Made by a program: the position numbers and the translations under genes | The notes under the pieces: generated by a model | What the model was told of the DNA's origin: nothing | Database searches by the model: none | The model's input: the letters and a program-made list of their open reading frames with translations, nothing else | Origin: Prolixibacteraceae bacterium UBA6029 | Lineage (GTDB): Bacteria > Bacteroidota > Bacteroidia > Bacteroidales > Prolixibacteraceae | Direction of reading: 5' to 3' | DNA: 45,909 bases | Assembly (NCBI GenBank): GCA_002429385.1 | Contig: DIZL01000042.1 | Span: forward strand, 1 to 45,909 | Shown here: piece by piece, positions 7,300 through 15,585 of the stretch | Numbering within the stretch: the first letter of the stretch is position 1 | Layout of the letters: every line of letters starts with the position of its first letter

Positions 7300-8556
7300 T
7301 CAACAACCGGTAGCTTTCCCGGAGCAGACGGCACCGCATTTGAAAACGTCGGTCTTTTTCACGGTACGCAATTCTTTACCTTTATAGATAGCTTCCAATC
7401 CTTCGTCGATCAGTCCGGTCATTTCCACAATACGGATTCCGGTGCGACCAATAGTTGCCGAAGGACTTGGGCCGATTCCACCGACCAGCAGTGCACGACA
7501 ATCATTTAAAAGTTCAGCAAGTTGTTCCCAGCGCTTTCCTCCTATTCCTGATGGAGGAGTATTTCGTTGTTCAACAAGTCGATAGCCATTTGGAGTTTCG
7601 CGGAAAATATAAACATTGTCAGCTTCTCCCAGATGTTGATTGACCAACATTCCTTCGTAACTGGCAACAGCGACATATGGACGGTTTTCGCCATTTTCAA
7701 TTGTAAGATTGATTACTTCCGACATGATCTTTTTAGCTTCCAGATCATCTTCACCAAGTAATCCAACAGCATCGGCACGGCAGCGGGCACAATGAGTCAT
7801 CGGTTTCAGATGTTTGGCAATTTTCAGCCTTATTTCACGCATGGTAAGCATGTCAGGTTCCTTCAGGTTTTCGTACATCGTGTCGGCAACAGGAAATAAA
7901 GGAATAGCATTCATTAATTCAGCGCCAAGTTCTTTTGCTTTTTCAGCTACACTTTCAACTAAATGGTCGTTAACTCCCGGGATCACGATGGTGTTGATTT
8001 TAACTGTGATTCCGAACCTGCGCAACATTTTGATTGCAACCAATTGGTTCTCAAGTAAAATATTTGCAGCGGCTTTGCCCACATAACCCCGATTACCAAA
8101 GCGTGCCCATTTATAAATATGCTGCGTTTCTTCAGTCTTGAGCCCATTCATTGTGATGGTAACATGACTCACACCAAGTTCAGCCAATTCCTCGGCAAAA
8201 GGAGCAACGTTCAATCCGTTGGACGAAAGGCATAGAATCATTTCAGGAAAATGTTCCCGCACCAAACGCAATGTGGTCATTGTTTCGCCCGGATTGGCAA
8301 ATGGATCGCCTGGACCTGCAATACCCACTACGGAAAGATTTGGCATTTTATCCTTCAACTTAATCAGGTAAGCTAATGCCTGTTCCGGGGAAAGGATTTC
8401 ACTGGTAACACCTGGGCGACTCTCGTTGACGCAGTCGTAATCGCGTTTGCAGTAATTGCACTGAATGTTGCATTTGGGGGCAACGGGTAAATGGACTCTG
8501 GCATATGTACCCTTCGCTTCGATATTAAAGCACGGATGTTTTTCGAGATCAATCAT
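7300..8556 (-). CDS. nifB: FeMo-cofactor biosynthesis radical-SAM protein NifB
   Basis: NifB fuses two 4Fe-4S clusters and inserts carbide to make NifB-co, the 8Fe core of FeMo-co. With the ATG at 8554-8556 the protein has 418 residues. The radical-SAM motif CNIQCNYC places ligands at Cys29, Cys33 and Cys36, with a nearby Cys42. The barrel is followed by conserved HCARCRADAVG. The last ~120 residues (YVAVASYEGMLVNQHLGEAD onward) form a NifX/NafY-like cofactor-binding domain ending in a cysteine-rich CGAVCSGKATGC tail. A longer frame beginning with GTG exists, but its extra 15 residues fall in a hairpin spacer. Fusion of radical-SAM and NifX-like domains is the common bacterial form and could explain the lack of a separate nifX. 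Confidence 0.95.
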   Translation of the reverse strand: MIDLEKHPCFNIEAKGTYARVHLPVAPKCNIQCNYCKRDYDCVNESRPGVTSEILSPEQALAYLIKLKDKMPNLSVVGIAGPGDPFANPGETMTTLRLVREHFPEMILCLSSNGLNVAPFAEELAELGVSHVTITMNGLKTEETQHIYKWARFGNRGYVGKAAANILLENQLVAIKMLRRFGITVKINTIVIPGVNDHLVESVAEKAKELGAELMNAIPLFPVADTMYENLKEPDMLTMREIRLKIAKHLKPMTHCARCRADAVGLLGEDDLEAKKIMSEVINLTIENGENRPYVAVASYEGMLVNQHLGEADNVYIFRETPNGYRLVEQRNTPPSGIGGKRWEQLAELLNDCRALLVGGIGPSPSATIGRTGIRIVEMTGLIDEGLEAIYKGKELRTVKKTDVFKCGAVCSGKATGC

Positions 8557-8571
8557 TGCGTTTGAGTTTTG

Positions 8572-8609
8572 TTTTGTGAGCGGGTGACTTGAGACACCCA
8601 CTCACAAAA
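8572..8609. other. Stem-loop in the nifN-nifB spacer
   Basis: TTTTGTGAG-C-GGGTG is followed by an 8-nt loop and CACCC-A-CTCACAAAA, giving a 14-bp stem with a single internal C/A mismatch. It lies immediately before the nifB ATG and after the nifN stop. There is no U-run typical of a terminator on the nif strand, so mRNA processing, stability or partial attenuation is more likely. Confidence 0.7.
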
Positions 8610-8614
8610 ATTAA

Positions 8615-10036
8615 TTACATATATTTATAGCCAACTTCCGAATTGTCCTGTTTGTAACCGATCAGCGCATTTGTAATCCGATCGAATAATTCCTGGGTTC
8701 CTGTGTAGCCAATGTGTTTGATTCGTTGTCCGCCAATGCGGTCGTGAATTGGAAATCCGCAACGAACAATCGGAATGTTCAAATCCCGGGCAATATAATA
8801 GGCTTTACTGTTTCCGATCAGAATATCTGGTTTGTTTTCGGCGCACCATTCGTGAATGATTTCGTAATCATATCCGTTTCTGGAGATGATCTTTTCAGTG
8901 TTTTCCGGACAATATTTTTTAATTTCTTCTTCCAGCATTCCGCTTTCACCACCTGATGCTGCCAATGCCACTTCAATTCCGATTTCGTTCAGGAATGCCG
9001 AGATGCCCAACACGAAATCTTCTTCGCCATATACGACAGCCCGTTTCCCGAAAATGTATTTGTGCCCGTCGACATACGAGTCAACCAGCCTGCCGCGCTC
9101 CTTTTTGTATTTCAATGGAATTTCTTTCCCTGAAACTTTAGTAAGAATTTCGAAGAGCTGATCGTTCAATCCAACCCCAACAGGCATGGGTAATCTAAAA
9201 TTTTCAACACCAAACCTGGTTTGCAGATAATCACCTGCTGATGAAGATTGAGTATTTTTTTTCACCCTTCCAGCCAAACTTCCTTTGTTTTGGATAGTTC
9301 CGAATTCGATGGAAGCATGGGCATAGCCGCATTTCTTGATGAGTTCGATGGGGGTTCCTCCGTCGGGAATACGTTTGTAGGAGTCCCAGATTGGGTTATC
9401 CAGCGTTTCTGAATAATCAGGTAATAATATATAATCGATCCCAAAATCTTCCAGTATGGTTTTAATTTGCCTCAGGTCTTCCGGAGAAATAAAACCCGGA
9501 AAAATATTGAGGTGTTTGCCGGTTTCACCTGCTTCAGCCATTGATTTAACAATGGATGTTACTGCTTCATGAAACCCATCCATGTGCGAACCCTGATAAC
9601 TGGGAGTTGACGCTGTAACAAAATGGGGCAATTCGGTGCGGTCAGTAAGATCTTTGTAAGTTTGGATATAGAAATTTACATCATCGCCAATGGTCTCGCT
9701 CAGGCAGGTTGTTGCCATACCGATCACTTCGGGTTGATACTGTCTGATAACATTATCGATGGCTGCATGGCAGTTGGCGCCTCCACCAAAAATGGTTGAT
9801 TCTTCGCTGAAATTGGAAGATGCAATATCGACCGGTTCCTTGTAATGGCTGATCAAATAGCGGCGGATGTAAGTAGCGCAACCTTGTGAGCCATGAATAA
9901 TAGGTACACATCCGCGGATGCCTTTGAAAGCCACGCTTGCACCGAGTGGAGCGCAAAGTTTGCAGGCGTTTCGGGTTGATTTAAAGGGTTCATCCTCTGT
10001 TTTTCTGTGTGGTGATTTAATAATAGTATCTTTCAT
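8615..10036 (-). CDS. nifN: Nitrogenase cofactor scaffold subunit NifN
   Basis: This 473-residue protein is the beta-like half of the NifEN scaffold, on which NifB-co is matured with Mo and homocitrate. It belongs to the NifK/NifN family: CKLCAPLGASVAFKGIRGC, IIHGSQGCATYIRRYLISHY and FSEESTIFGGGANC near the N terminus; TTCLSETIGDD; and DILIGNSKAYYIARDLNIP plus RCGFPIHDRIGG near the C terminus. The start ATG has an AGGAG nine nt upstream. It is distinguished from nifK by order (after nifE, before nifB) and by being the second such gene in the cluster. Confidence 0.92.
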   Translation of the reverse strand: MKDTIIKSPHRKTEDEPFKSTRNACKLCAPLGASVAFKGIRGCVPIIHGSQGCATYIRRYLISHYKEPVDIASSNFSEESTIFGGGANCHAAIDNVIRQYQPEVIGMATTCLSETIGDDVNFYIQTYKDLTDRTELPHFVTASTPSYQGSHMDGFHEAVTSIVKSMAEAGETGKHLNIFPGFISPEDLRQIKTILEDFGIDYILLPDYSETLDNPIWDSYKRIPDGGTPIELIKKCGYAHASIEFGTIQNKGSLAGRVKKNTQSSSAGDYLQTRFGVENFRLPMPVGVGLNDQLFEILTKVSGKEIPLKYKKERGRLVDSYVDGHKYIFGKRAVVYGEEDFVLGISAFLNEIGIEVALAASGGESGMLEEEIKKYCPENTEKIISRNGYDYEIIHEWCAENKPDILIGNSKAYYIARDLNIPIVRCGFPIHDRIGGQRIKHIGYTGTQELFDRITNALIGYKQDNSEVGYKYM

Positions 10037-10045
10037 GAAGCTTTT

Positions 10046-10050
10046 CTCCT
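10046..10050 (-). promoter_or_regulatory. Shine-Dalgarno AGGAG for nifN
   Basis: AAGGAG lies nine nt before the nifN ATG on the minus strand. Canonical sites are uncommon in Bacteroidota, and the site supports the chosen start. Confidence 0.65.
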
Positions 10051-10105
10051 TTTTCTTTTACAATTCCAAGTTTCAGATTTCAAGTTCCAAGTCGCCTTCG
10101 ACCTT

Positions 10106-10149
10106 TAGTCAATAGTCATTTGAAAATTTTTTCTAATGACTATTGACTA
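10106..10149. other. Perfect 15-bp stem-loop in the nifE-nifN spacer
   Basis: TAGTCAATAGTCATT (10106-10120) pairs with AATGACTATTGACTA (10135-10149) around a 14-nt AT-rich loop. It lies eight bp downstream of the nifE stop on the nif strand. A terminator is possible, but nifN and nifB continue on the same strand, so partial read-through or mRNA 3'-end stabilisation is likely. Confidence 0.75.
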
Positions 10150-10156
10150 TTCTCAA

Positions 10157-11485
10157 TTATTTCATAAACTTCCAGACCGGGCTGCAAACCGAGGCATGAA
10201 CTTCTTTAGCGAAATTCAACATGCCTTCGTATCCGGCAAGTGCTTCTTTTCGTTCGTGGTTGTGATCGCAAAAACCTAATCCGAGTTTATATGCAATGGG
10301 CCGTTCCTTAACTCCTCCGATAAATAAATCTGCTCCGGTTTGTTTCACAAATTCTGAAAGTTCGTTTGGGTTTGAATCATCTACAATGATGGTTCCTTCG
10401 TCGCATAACTCTTTCAACAAATTATAGTCGTCCTGATTTCCTGTTTGTGAACCGACAACAACAGTTTTCATTCCCAGCAATCGTAATGCTTTTACCAGCG
10501 AAATGGCTTTGAAAGCGCCACCGACATAAATCGCGGCTCTTTTCCCTTCCAGTTTTTCCCGGTAGACCTGAAGTTCAGGTAAAAGTTTGCTGATTTCCTC
10601 CCGAACCAGTTCGCGTGCCTGTTTCATCATTTTGTCTGACTTAAAGAAACGTGCTACCTCGTATAGGGCATCCGACATGTCCTCAATGCCAAAATAGGAA
10701 ACCTTCATAAACGGAGTGCCGTACTTTTCCTTCATGTCTTTGGCCAGGTAAATCATCGAACCTGAACACTGAACCACGTTCAATTGAGCTTTGTGGGCCT
10801 TACGAACATCATCGATCCGGCCATCGCCAGTCATGCAGGCAACCAAGTTGACGCCCATTCGCCGGTAATATTCGGCAAGCATCCAAAGTTCGCCAGCCAG
10901 GTTGAAATCGCCAAGAATATTGATGCTGTGTTCAGGAACTTCGGTAACGGTATCGGTTCCAATCAGTTTTGAAAGTGCATCGCAGGCTAGCTTGTAACCG
11001 TCTTTTTTTGTTCCGTTAAAGCCTTCCGACATGATCGGAATCACATCAATTCCTTTTTCGCTGGCAACACGTCGGCAAACTGCTTCCATGTCATCGCCAA
11101 TTACACCAATGATACAAGTGCCATAAACAAATGCAGCTTTGGGTTTATATTGGTCAATCAGGCTGATCAATGCGTTGTATAACTTGGGTTCGCCACCAAA
11201 AACAACTTCCTTTTCCTTTAAGTCAGTAGTAAAACTCAGGCGATGAAGTTGTGGTCCAGATGATAATGAACCCCTGATGTCCCAGGTATAAGCTGCACAT
11301 CCAACCGGTCCGTGAATGAGGTGTAGTGCATCGGCGATAGGATAAAGAACCACACGCGACCCGCAGAAAACACATGCTCGCTGTGACACCGAACCTGCCA
11401 GACTAGCCTTTTCACATGCAATTGCAACGTTGTCCTGTCCTTTTGTAACAATCTGTCCTTTCCGTTCTTTCAGTATCTCGTTCAT
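10157..11485 (-). CDS. nifE: Nitrogenase cofactor scaffold subunit NifE
   Basis: This 442-residue protein is the alpha-like half of the NifE2N2 scaffold for FeMo-co maturation. It shows ACVFCGSRVVLYPIADALHL, IHGPVGCAAYTWDIRG, VYGTCIIGVIGDDMEAVC and VQCSGSMIYLAKDMKEKYG. These are the NifD/NifE-type cluster-binding cysteine regions, and the protein lacks the long NifD insertion. It starts after a 317-bp hairpin-rich spacer following nifK. That spacer marks the break between structural genes and assembly genes. Order and motifs make NifE confident. Confidence 0.94.
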   Translation of the reverse strand: MNEILKERKGQIVTKGQDNVAIACEKASLAGSVSQRACVFCGSRVVLYPIADALHLIHGPVGCAAYTWDIRGSLSSGPQLHRLSFTTDLKEKEVVFGGEPKLYNALISLIDQYKPKAAFVYGTCIIGVIGDDMEAVCRRVASEKGIDVIPIMSEGFNGTKKDGYKLACDALSKLIGTDTVTEVPEHSINILGDFNLAGELWMLAEYYRRMGVNLVACMTGDGRIDDVRKAHKAQLNVVQCSGSMIYLAKDMKEKYGTPFMKVSYFGIEDMSDALYEVARFFKSDKMMKQARELVREEISKLLPELQVYREKLEGKRAAIYVGGAFKAISLVKALRLLGMKTVVVGSQTGNQDDYNLLKELCDEGTIIVDDSNPNELSEFVKQTGADLFIGGVKERPIAYKLGLGFCDHNHERKEALAGYEGMLNFAKEVHASVCSPVWKFMK

Positions 11486-11502
11486 CGTATTTGATTTTAA
11501 TG

Positions 11503-11536
11503 AACGGGGAAGCGTGCGGGAAGCAGCTCCCCCGTT
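11503..11536. other. GC-rich stem-loop just upstream of nifE
   Basis: On the nif strand AACGGGGGAGC pairs with GCTTCCCCGTT (11 bp with one G-U) around a 12-nt loop. The stem ends 17 nt before the nifE ATG. It is much more GC-rich than the surroundings and could limit exonucleases or attenuate read-through from nifK. Confidence 0.7.
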
Positions 11537-11564
11537 TCAACATTAAAAAGAAAATAGCCACCTC

Positions 11565-11589
11565 TATCCTCCTCACCCTAAGGAGGATA
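11565..11589. other. Stem-loop TATCCTCCT/AGGAGGATA
   Basis: A perfect 9-bp inverted repeat around a 7-nt loop in the nifK-nifE spacer. The arm contains AGGAGG-like sequence, but no gene starts nearby. Confidence 0.65.
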
Positions 11590-11626
11590 TTTCTTTCCCG
11601 CTGAGATTACAACGGTAATTTATTTA

Positions 11627-11658
11627 AATCCTGACAGGAGGTAAGTCCCGTCAGGATT
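11627..11658. other. Stem-loop AATCCTGAC/GTCAGGATT
   Basis: A perfect 9-bp inverted repeat around a 14-nt loop in the same spacer. No U-run follows it on either strand. Confidence 0.65.
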
Positions 11659-11802
11659 ATCAAAAGCAGGTTGATTATTGTTTAGAACTTTTAGAATATT
11701 CCAAATCGATGCTTGTAGGGATTTTTCATCCCAAATTTATTTTGGAATCTGTCTTCCAGTGCATGGAGATCCTGAAACAAGTTCAGTATGACATGACAAA
11801 AT

Positions 11803-13185
11803 CTACATCACCAGTTCAAACTTTTCTTCGAGGCAGGTGGCATCCTGTTTGTCCATGATGGCACTTAGGATTTTCTCGACGATACGAAGACCTCCCATGT
11901 AACCAAGTGTTGAGAAATAACTGTGACCAATGCGATCGACGATTGGGAAACCCATTCTTACAAATGGGATATTTTCGTCACGGGCAATATATTTGCCGTA
12001 GGTATTTCCAATTAATAGGTCGACAGGGTTTTCTTTGATCCATTGATGCATCAGGAACATATCTGCCTGGGGACCATTTTTATACTTGGTTTCAGGAACA
12101 CGATCTGAGAGAATTTCCGCCATACGACTTTCAAAATATTTGCCAGGTGTTCCTGAAACGATATAGACCGGTTTCATATCCATATCGACCAAGAATTCAA
12201 TGAGCGGAATGATGTTATCAGGATCGCCGAACACAGCAACACGTTTCCCGTAGAGGTATTGGTGCATATCGGTTATCACGTCGATAAGCCGGCCACGCTC
12301 TTCAGAGATCTGTTCTGGAATAGAGACCCGGCCTGCTTTTGCCAAAGCCTGGATAAAACGGTCGGTTGCTTTGATCCCAATAGGAATGTCGGTGATCTCG
12401 AATGGAACTTTACACTTATTATTTAATGAAATTGCGGCTTTTTGGGTAGCCCATTCGCCCAAACCAAGCGATTGCATGCTATCGCCCATACTTACCATTT
12501 CAGGAATGGTCGTTCCACCTTTCGGATACATTTCGAATTTTCCGGTCATTGGAGTATCTAGAACATCAGAAGTGTCGGGTATAAGTACCGATTTTATTTT
12601 CATTACCTTCATGAGTCTCTTCAGTTCGCGCATGTCAGCAGGTTCAACCCATCCTGAAAGAAGGTTGATCTGGCGACGTTTTTCGTCGGTTTTTTCGGCA
12701 AAATATTTTACAAAGGCTTCAAGCATATTGGCAAATCCGGTTACATGTGAACCTACATAACTTGGAGTTGCCGCCTGAACAATGAATTTGCCAAGCGGAA
12801 CTTTACCTTCTTCCCGAGCCTTGATTACAATCTGGTTCAGGTCATCCCCAATAGTTTCGGACAGACAGGTTGAATGTACCGCAATGATTTCCGGTTCGTA
12901 AACCGTAAAAATGGTTTCGATTGCCTGCATCAGGTTGGCCTGTCCGCCAAAAACCGATGATCCTTCTGTAAATGAGCTTGTAGCAGCCATTACCGGTTCT
13001 TTATAATGACGGGTGAGTGCACTCCTGTGATAAGAACAGCAGCCTTGTGAACCATGACTGTGTGGCAAACATCCGTGAACGCCCAGTGCAGCGTACATTG
13101 CTCCAACCGGTTGACAGGTCTTGGCCGGATTGACGGTTAGGGCTTTCCGTTCTTTTACTTCATTTGTTGTATGTCGTAGTAACAT
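11803..13185 (-). CDS. nifK: Nitrogenase MoFe protein beta chain NifK
   Basis: NifK forms the alpha2-beta2 MoFe protein with NifD and shares the P-cluster. With the ATG at 13183-13185 it has 460 residues, the short form lacking the long N-terminal extension of Azotobacter NifK. P-cluster regions are visible: AKTCQPVGAMYAALGVHGCL, HGSQGCCSYHRSALTRHYKEP, and HSTCLSETIGDDLNQI with the third cysteine. The start is fixed by AGGAGG seven nt upstream; the longer frame would start at TTG inside nifD. It lies 16 bp after nifD. I see no anfG/vnfG gene, so this is a molybdenum-type enzyme. Confidence 0.96.
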   Translation of the reverse strand: MLLRHTTNEVKERKALTVNPAKTCQPVGAMYAALGVHGCLPHSHGSQGCCSYHRSALTRHYKEPVMAATSSFTEGSSVFGGQANLMQAIETIFTVYEPEIIAVHSTCLSETIGDDLNQIVIKAREEGKVPLGKFIVQAATPSYVGSHVTGFANMLEAFVKYFAEKTDEKRRQINLLSGWVEPADMRELKRLMKVMKIKSVLIPDTSDVLDTPMTGKFEMYPKGGTTIPEMVSMGDSMQSLGLGEWATQKAAISLNNKCKVPFEITDIPIGIKATDRFIQALAKAGRVSIPEQISEERGRLIDVITDMHQYLYGKRVAVFGDPDNIIPLIEFLVDMDMKPVYIVSGTPGKYFESRMAEILSDRVPETKYKNGPQADMFLMHQWIKENPVDLLIGNTYGKYIARDENIPFVRMGFPIVDRIGHSYFSTLGYMGGLRIVEKILSAIMDKQDATCLEEKFELVM

Positions 13186-13192
13186 AATCGTT

Positions 13193-13198
13193 CCTCCT
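13193..13198 (-). promoter_or_regulatory. Shine-Dalgarno AGGAGG deciding the nifK start
   Basis: AAAAAAGGAGG sits seven nt before the ATG at 13185 on the minus strand, inside the 16-bp nifD-nifK spacer. It picks this ATG over the upstream TTG. Confidence 0.8.
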
Positions 13199-13201
13199 TT
13201 T

Positions 13202-14833
13202 TTAAGCTTCAATTGTCATACTTCCCACCAGTTCAGATTCATGTTTCCATGGTGCATCAATCATTTTCCAGATTTTGGTGGCCAGCATTCGTTCCATCTC
13301 TATGTAAAAATTAATAGCGCCTCCAAAGGCTGCATAAGGACCGCCATAATCGTAACTGTGCAATTGTTTCAAAGGAATACCGGCTTTTTGAACCACGTAT
13401 TTCTCTTTGATACCTGCACAGAATACATCCGGCTTGTAGAATTCGATTAACTTTTCAGTTTCCCAGTGATTGATATCATCGATAACCAGAGAATTTTTGT
13501 TCATATCAGGCATCATTCCGGCGTATTCTTTGAATTCATAACCCAAACGCTGTAATTCAGCTTTTTTCTCGACCAAATCGTTACGGAATAATTTTTCGTC
13601 TTTAGTCACCACCAATTCTTCAATATTTCGGGAATCAGCATCTATTTTGATGGTTGGCAACACTTTGCGGCCTTCATAGTCATCGCGGTGAGCAAACTCA
13701 TAACCGGCAGATACCGTGCGGATTCCAAGCTCACTAAACAAATCCTGGTAATGATGGGCACGTGAACCACCTACAAACATCATTGCCAGTTTGCCTTCGA
13801 CACGTGGTTTTATTGATTTTCTTACCTCTTCCACCTTTACCATTTCGCGTTCGATAATTTCTTCCACTTTGGCTTTCAGATCGGCATCTCCAAAATAATC
13901 AGCTACTTTCCGAAGGGATTTAGCCGTCGATTCAGCTCCAACAAAGTTTACTTTGATCCATGGAATGCCATATTTTTCTTCCATCATTTCGGCAATGTAG
14001 TTGATGGAACGGTGACACATGACCATATTCAAGTCGGCAGTGTGTGAATATTCCATGCTTTTAATGGTTGAGTTTCCTGAAAAAGACGACAATAAGGTAA
14101 TTCCGGCTTCTTCGAATAAAGCTTCGAGTTCGAACGCATCACCGCCAATGTTGTATTCGCCCAGCATATTCACCTGGAATTTACCAGTTCGTTCGCGGTC
14201 GTTTAGACCTACCACGTTTTTAAAAACACCATTGTTGGCAATGTGATGACCGGCCGACTGTGATACACCCCGGTAACCTTCGCAACTAAAACCAAAAATA
14301 TTGATTCCGAGTTCGGCCTTCATATCCCGGGAAACCGAATGAACATCATCGCCAATCAAACCTACCGGACAGGTTGAAAAGACACCGATGGCTTTTGGTT
14401 TAAATATTTCATAAGCTTCGCGAATAGCTTCCTTCAGTTTGGCCTCACCACCAAATACAATGTTTTCGTCCTGCATGTCGGTTGAAAAACAATAGGTAAT
14501 ATAGTTATCTTCACCTTCGGCAGGTCTGGTTTGATTGCGGCGGGTTAACCAGGCGTAAAAGCTGCATCCGATTGGTCCGTGTACCAGGTTAATGATGTCC
14601 CGGGTTGGCCCGAGTACTACCCCTTTACAACCGGCATAAGTACACCCGCGTTGGGTTATGATTCCTGGAATGGTGCGGACATTGGCCAAAATTTCCTGTT
14701 CGATTGCCGGGTCATTAATCAAAATTGCTTTGACTCTTTTTTTTGCAATTTTAGGTGGATACTTTTTCATGATCTCTTCACGAAGCGCGAGTAGATCGAG
14801 TAATCCATTGGAATAATCTTTTCTTTTTTGCAT
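13202..14833 (-). CDS. nifD: Nitrogenase MoFe protein alpha chain NifD
   Basis: This is the catalytic subunit holding FeMo-co, where N2 is reduced to ammonia. It has 543 residues. P-cluster cysteines lie in QRGCTYAGCKGVV, HGPIGCSFYAW and FSTCPVGLIGDDV. The Gln/His pair near the active site is in CEGYRGVSQSAGHHIAN. The FeMo-co cysteine is in MVMCHRSINYIAEMM and the molybdenum-side histidine in HSYDYGGPYAAFGG. The length, about 50 residues more than Azotobacter NifD, reflects the mid-protein insertion typical of the clostridial/group III branch. It lies 11 bp after nifI2. Vanadium or iron-only AnfD/VnfD is disfavoured by missing anfG and by the presence of nifE, nifN and nifV. Confidence 0.96.
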   Translation of the reverse strand: MQKRKDYSNGLLDLLALREEIMKKYPPKIAKKRVKAILINDPAIEQEILANVRTIPGIITQRGCTYAGCKGVVLGPTRDIINLVHGPIGCSFYAWLTRRNQTRPAEGEDNYITYCFSTDMQDENIVFGGEAKLKEAIREAYEIFKPKAIGVFSTCPVGLIGDDVHSVSRDMKAELGINIFGFSCEGYRGVSQSAGHHIANNGVFKNVVGLNDRERTGKFQVNMLGEYNIGGDAFELEALFEEAGITLLSSFSGNSTIKSMEYSHTADLNMVMCHRSINYIAEMMEEKYGIPWIKVNFVGAESTAKSLRKVADYFGDADLKAKVEEIIEREMVKVEEVRKSIKPRVEGKLAMMFVGGSRAHHYQDLFSELGIRTVSAGYEFAHRDDYEGRKVLPTIKIDADSRNIEELVVTKDEKLFRNDLVEKKAELQRLGYEFKEYAGMMPDMNKNSLVIDDINHWETEKLIEFYKPDVFCAGIKEKYVVQKAGIPLKQLHSYDYGGPYAAFGGAINFYIEMERMLATKIWKMIDAPWKHESELVGSMTIEA

Positions 14834-14844
14834 AATGGTAAGTT

Positions 14845-15222
14845 TTAATCCAGTGTTATTTCGCCGGTTTCGCCGGTTCTTACCCGGACTGATTCATATA
14901 ATGGGATGACGAATATTTTTCCGTCACCCGGTTCTGGAGTCTGGTTTGTATCAATGATGGTTTCAATCGCTTTATTGAGGTTCTCATCAGTAACAACCAG
15001 AGTCACCACGCGCTGAGGGCGGAGACGAGGTTCCTTGCTCAAATGGGCCAAGGCTTCAGGAAGGTCTTTTTTAATACCTTCCAGCACTTTCGCATCCCAA
15101 AGACCTTTTCCTCTGCCAAACACTTTTCCTGTTGCCGTCATCGAAGGAAGGCCGGCAGCCGATAAAGCCATTTTGGTTTCGTTCATCTTGTTGATGCGTA
15201 TGATTGCCATAATTAACTTCAT
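14845..15222 (-). CDS. nifI2: PII-family nitrogenase switch protein NifI2
   Basis: This 125-residue PII-like protein has the family core MAIIRINKMNETKMALSAAG and the C-terminal signature GDGKIFVIPLYESVRVRTGE. Its T-loop region is enlarged (WDAKVLEGIKKDLPEALAHL and RLRPQRVVTLVV), as in NifI2. In methanogens the NifI1-NifI2 complex binds and inhibits NifDK after ammonium addition and is released by 2-oxoglutarate. The gene lies between nifI1 and nifD as in those clusters. Homologous start could be M1 or M5; M1 is used here. Confidence 0.92.
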   Translation of the reverse strand: MKLIMAIIRINKMNETKMALSAAGLPSMTATGKVFGRGKGLWDAKVLEGIKKDLPEALAHLSKEPRLRPQRVVTLVVTDENLNKAIETIIDTNQTPEPGDGKIFVIPLYESVRVRTGETGEITLD

Positions 15223-15239
15223 AATTGTACAGTTTTTGG

Positions 15240-15566
15240 TTATAATTCCTTGGTTCCGCGACTGATGGTATAGGCTTCTTCAACCGGAGTGATGAAGATT
15301 TTCCCGTCGCCAAAAGCTCCTTTGGGTTCGGTGCGGGCCGCTTCCATGATGGTAGTTACCGCGTAATCCTTGTCTTCATCCTTGATAACTATGAGCAGCA
15401 TTTCTTTTGGCAACTCATCATAGGTTACATCGCCAATTTTAATACCACGCTGTTTCCCGCGTCCCACTACCGGAATTTTTGTTACTGCAACATATCCCGC
15501 TTCAAACAAAGCATTTAAAACTTTACTCGATTTGTCAGGACGAATAATTGCTCTGATCATTAACAT
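15240..15566 (-). CDS. nifI1: PII-family nitrogenase switch protein NifI1
   Basis: This 108-residue PII-like protein has MIRAIIRPDKSSKVLNALFEAG, the T-loop segment VVGRGKQRGIKIGDVTYDEL and the C-terminal signature FGDGKIFITPVEEAYTISRG. It follows nifH by 19 bp and precedes nifI2 by 17 bp, the diagnostic nifH-I1-I2-D order. It acts with NifI2 in rapid, reversible post-translational inhibition of dinitrogenase. This mechanism differs from DraT/DraG ADP-ribosylation; no draT or draG is in the window. AGGAG lies nine nt before the ATG. Confidence 0.93.
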   Translation of the reverse strand: MLMIRAIIRPDKSSKVLNALFEAGYVAVTKIPVVGRGKQRGIKIGDVTYDELPKEMLLIVIKDEDKDYAVTTIMEAARTEPKGAFGDGKIFITPVEEAYTISRGTKEL

Positions 15567-15575
15567 ACTTTGATT

Positions 15576-15580
15576 CTCCT
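15576..15580 (-). promoter_or_regulatory. Shine-Dalgarno AGGAG for nifI1
   Basis: TAGGAG lies nine nt before the nifI1 ATG on the minus strand, in the 19-bp nifH-nifI1 spacer. It is a canonical site in a genome whose other genes here mostly lack one. Confidence 0.65.
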
Positions 15581-15585
15581 ATTTT

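Larger units (their letters stand above)
11486..11802. other. Hairpin-rich nifK-nifE spacer without a gene
   Basis: I see no ORF or RNA gene here. The 317 bp hold at least three clear stem-loops (11503-11536, 11565-11589, 11627-11658) and two weaker ones around 11718-11745 (GGGAT/ATCCC and CCAAA/TTTGG). The two weaker ones overlap, so they could be alternative folds. A second promoter for nifENB could also lie here, but none is obvious. Confidence 0.6.

Noticed and set aside
13202..14833. Vanadium or iron-only nitrogenase instead of molybdenum type
   Set aside because: No vnfG/anfG gene, nifE/nifN/nifV present, and modABC with two molbindins in the same operon. The extra NifD length fits the group III insertion.
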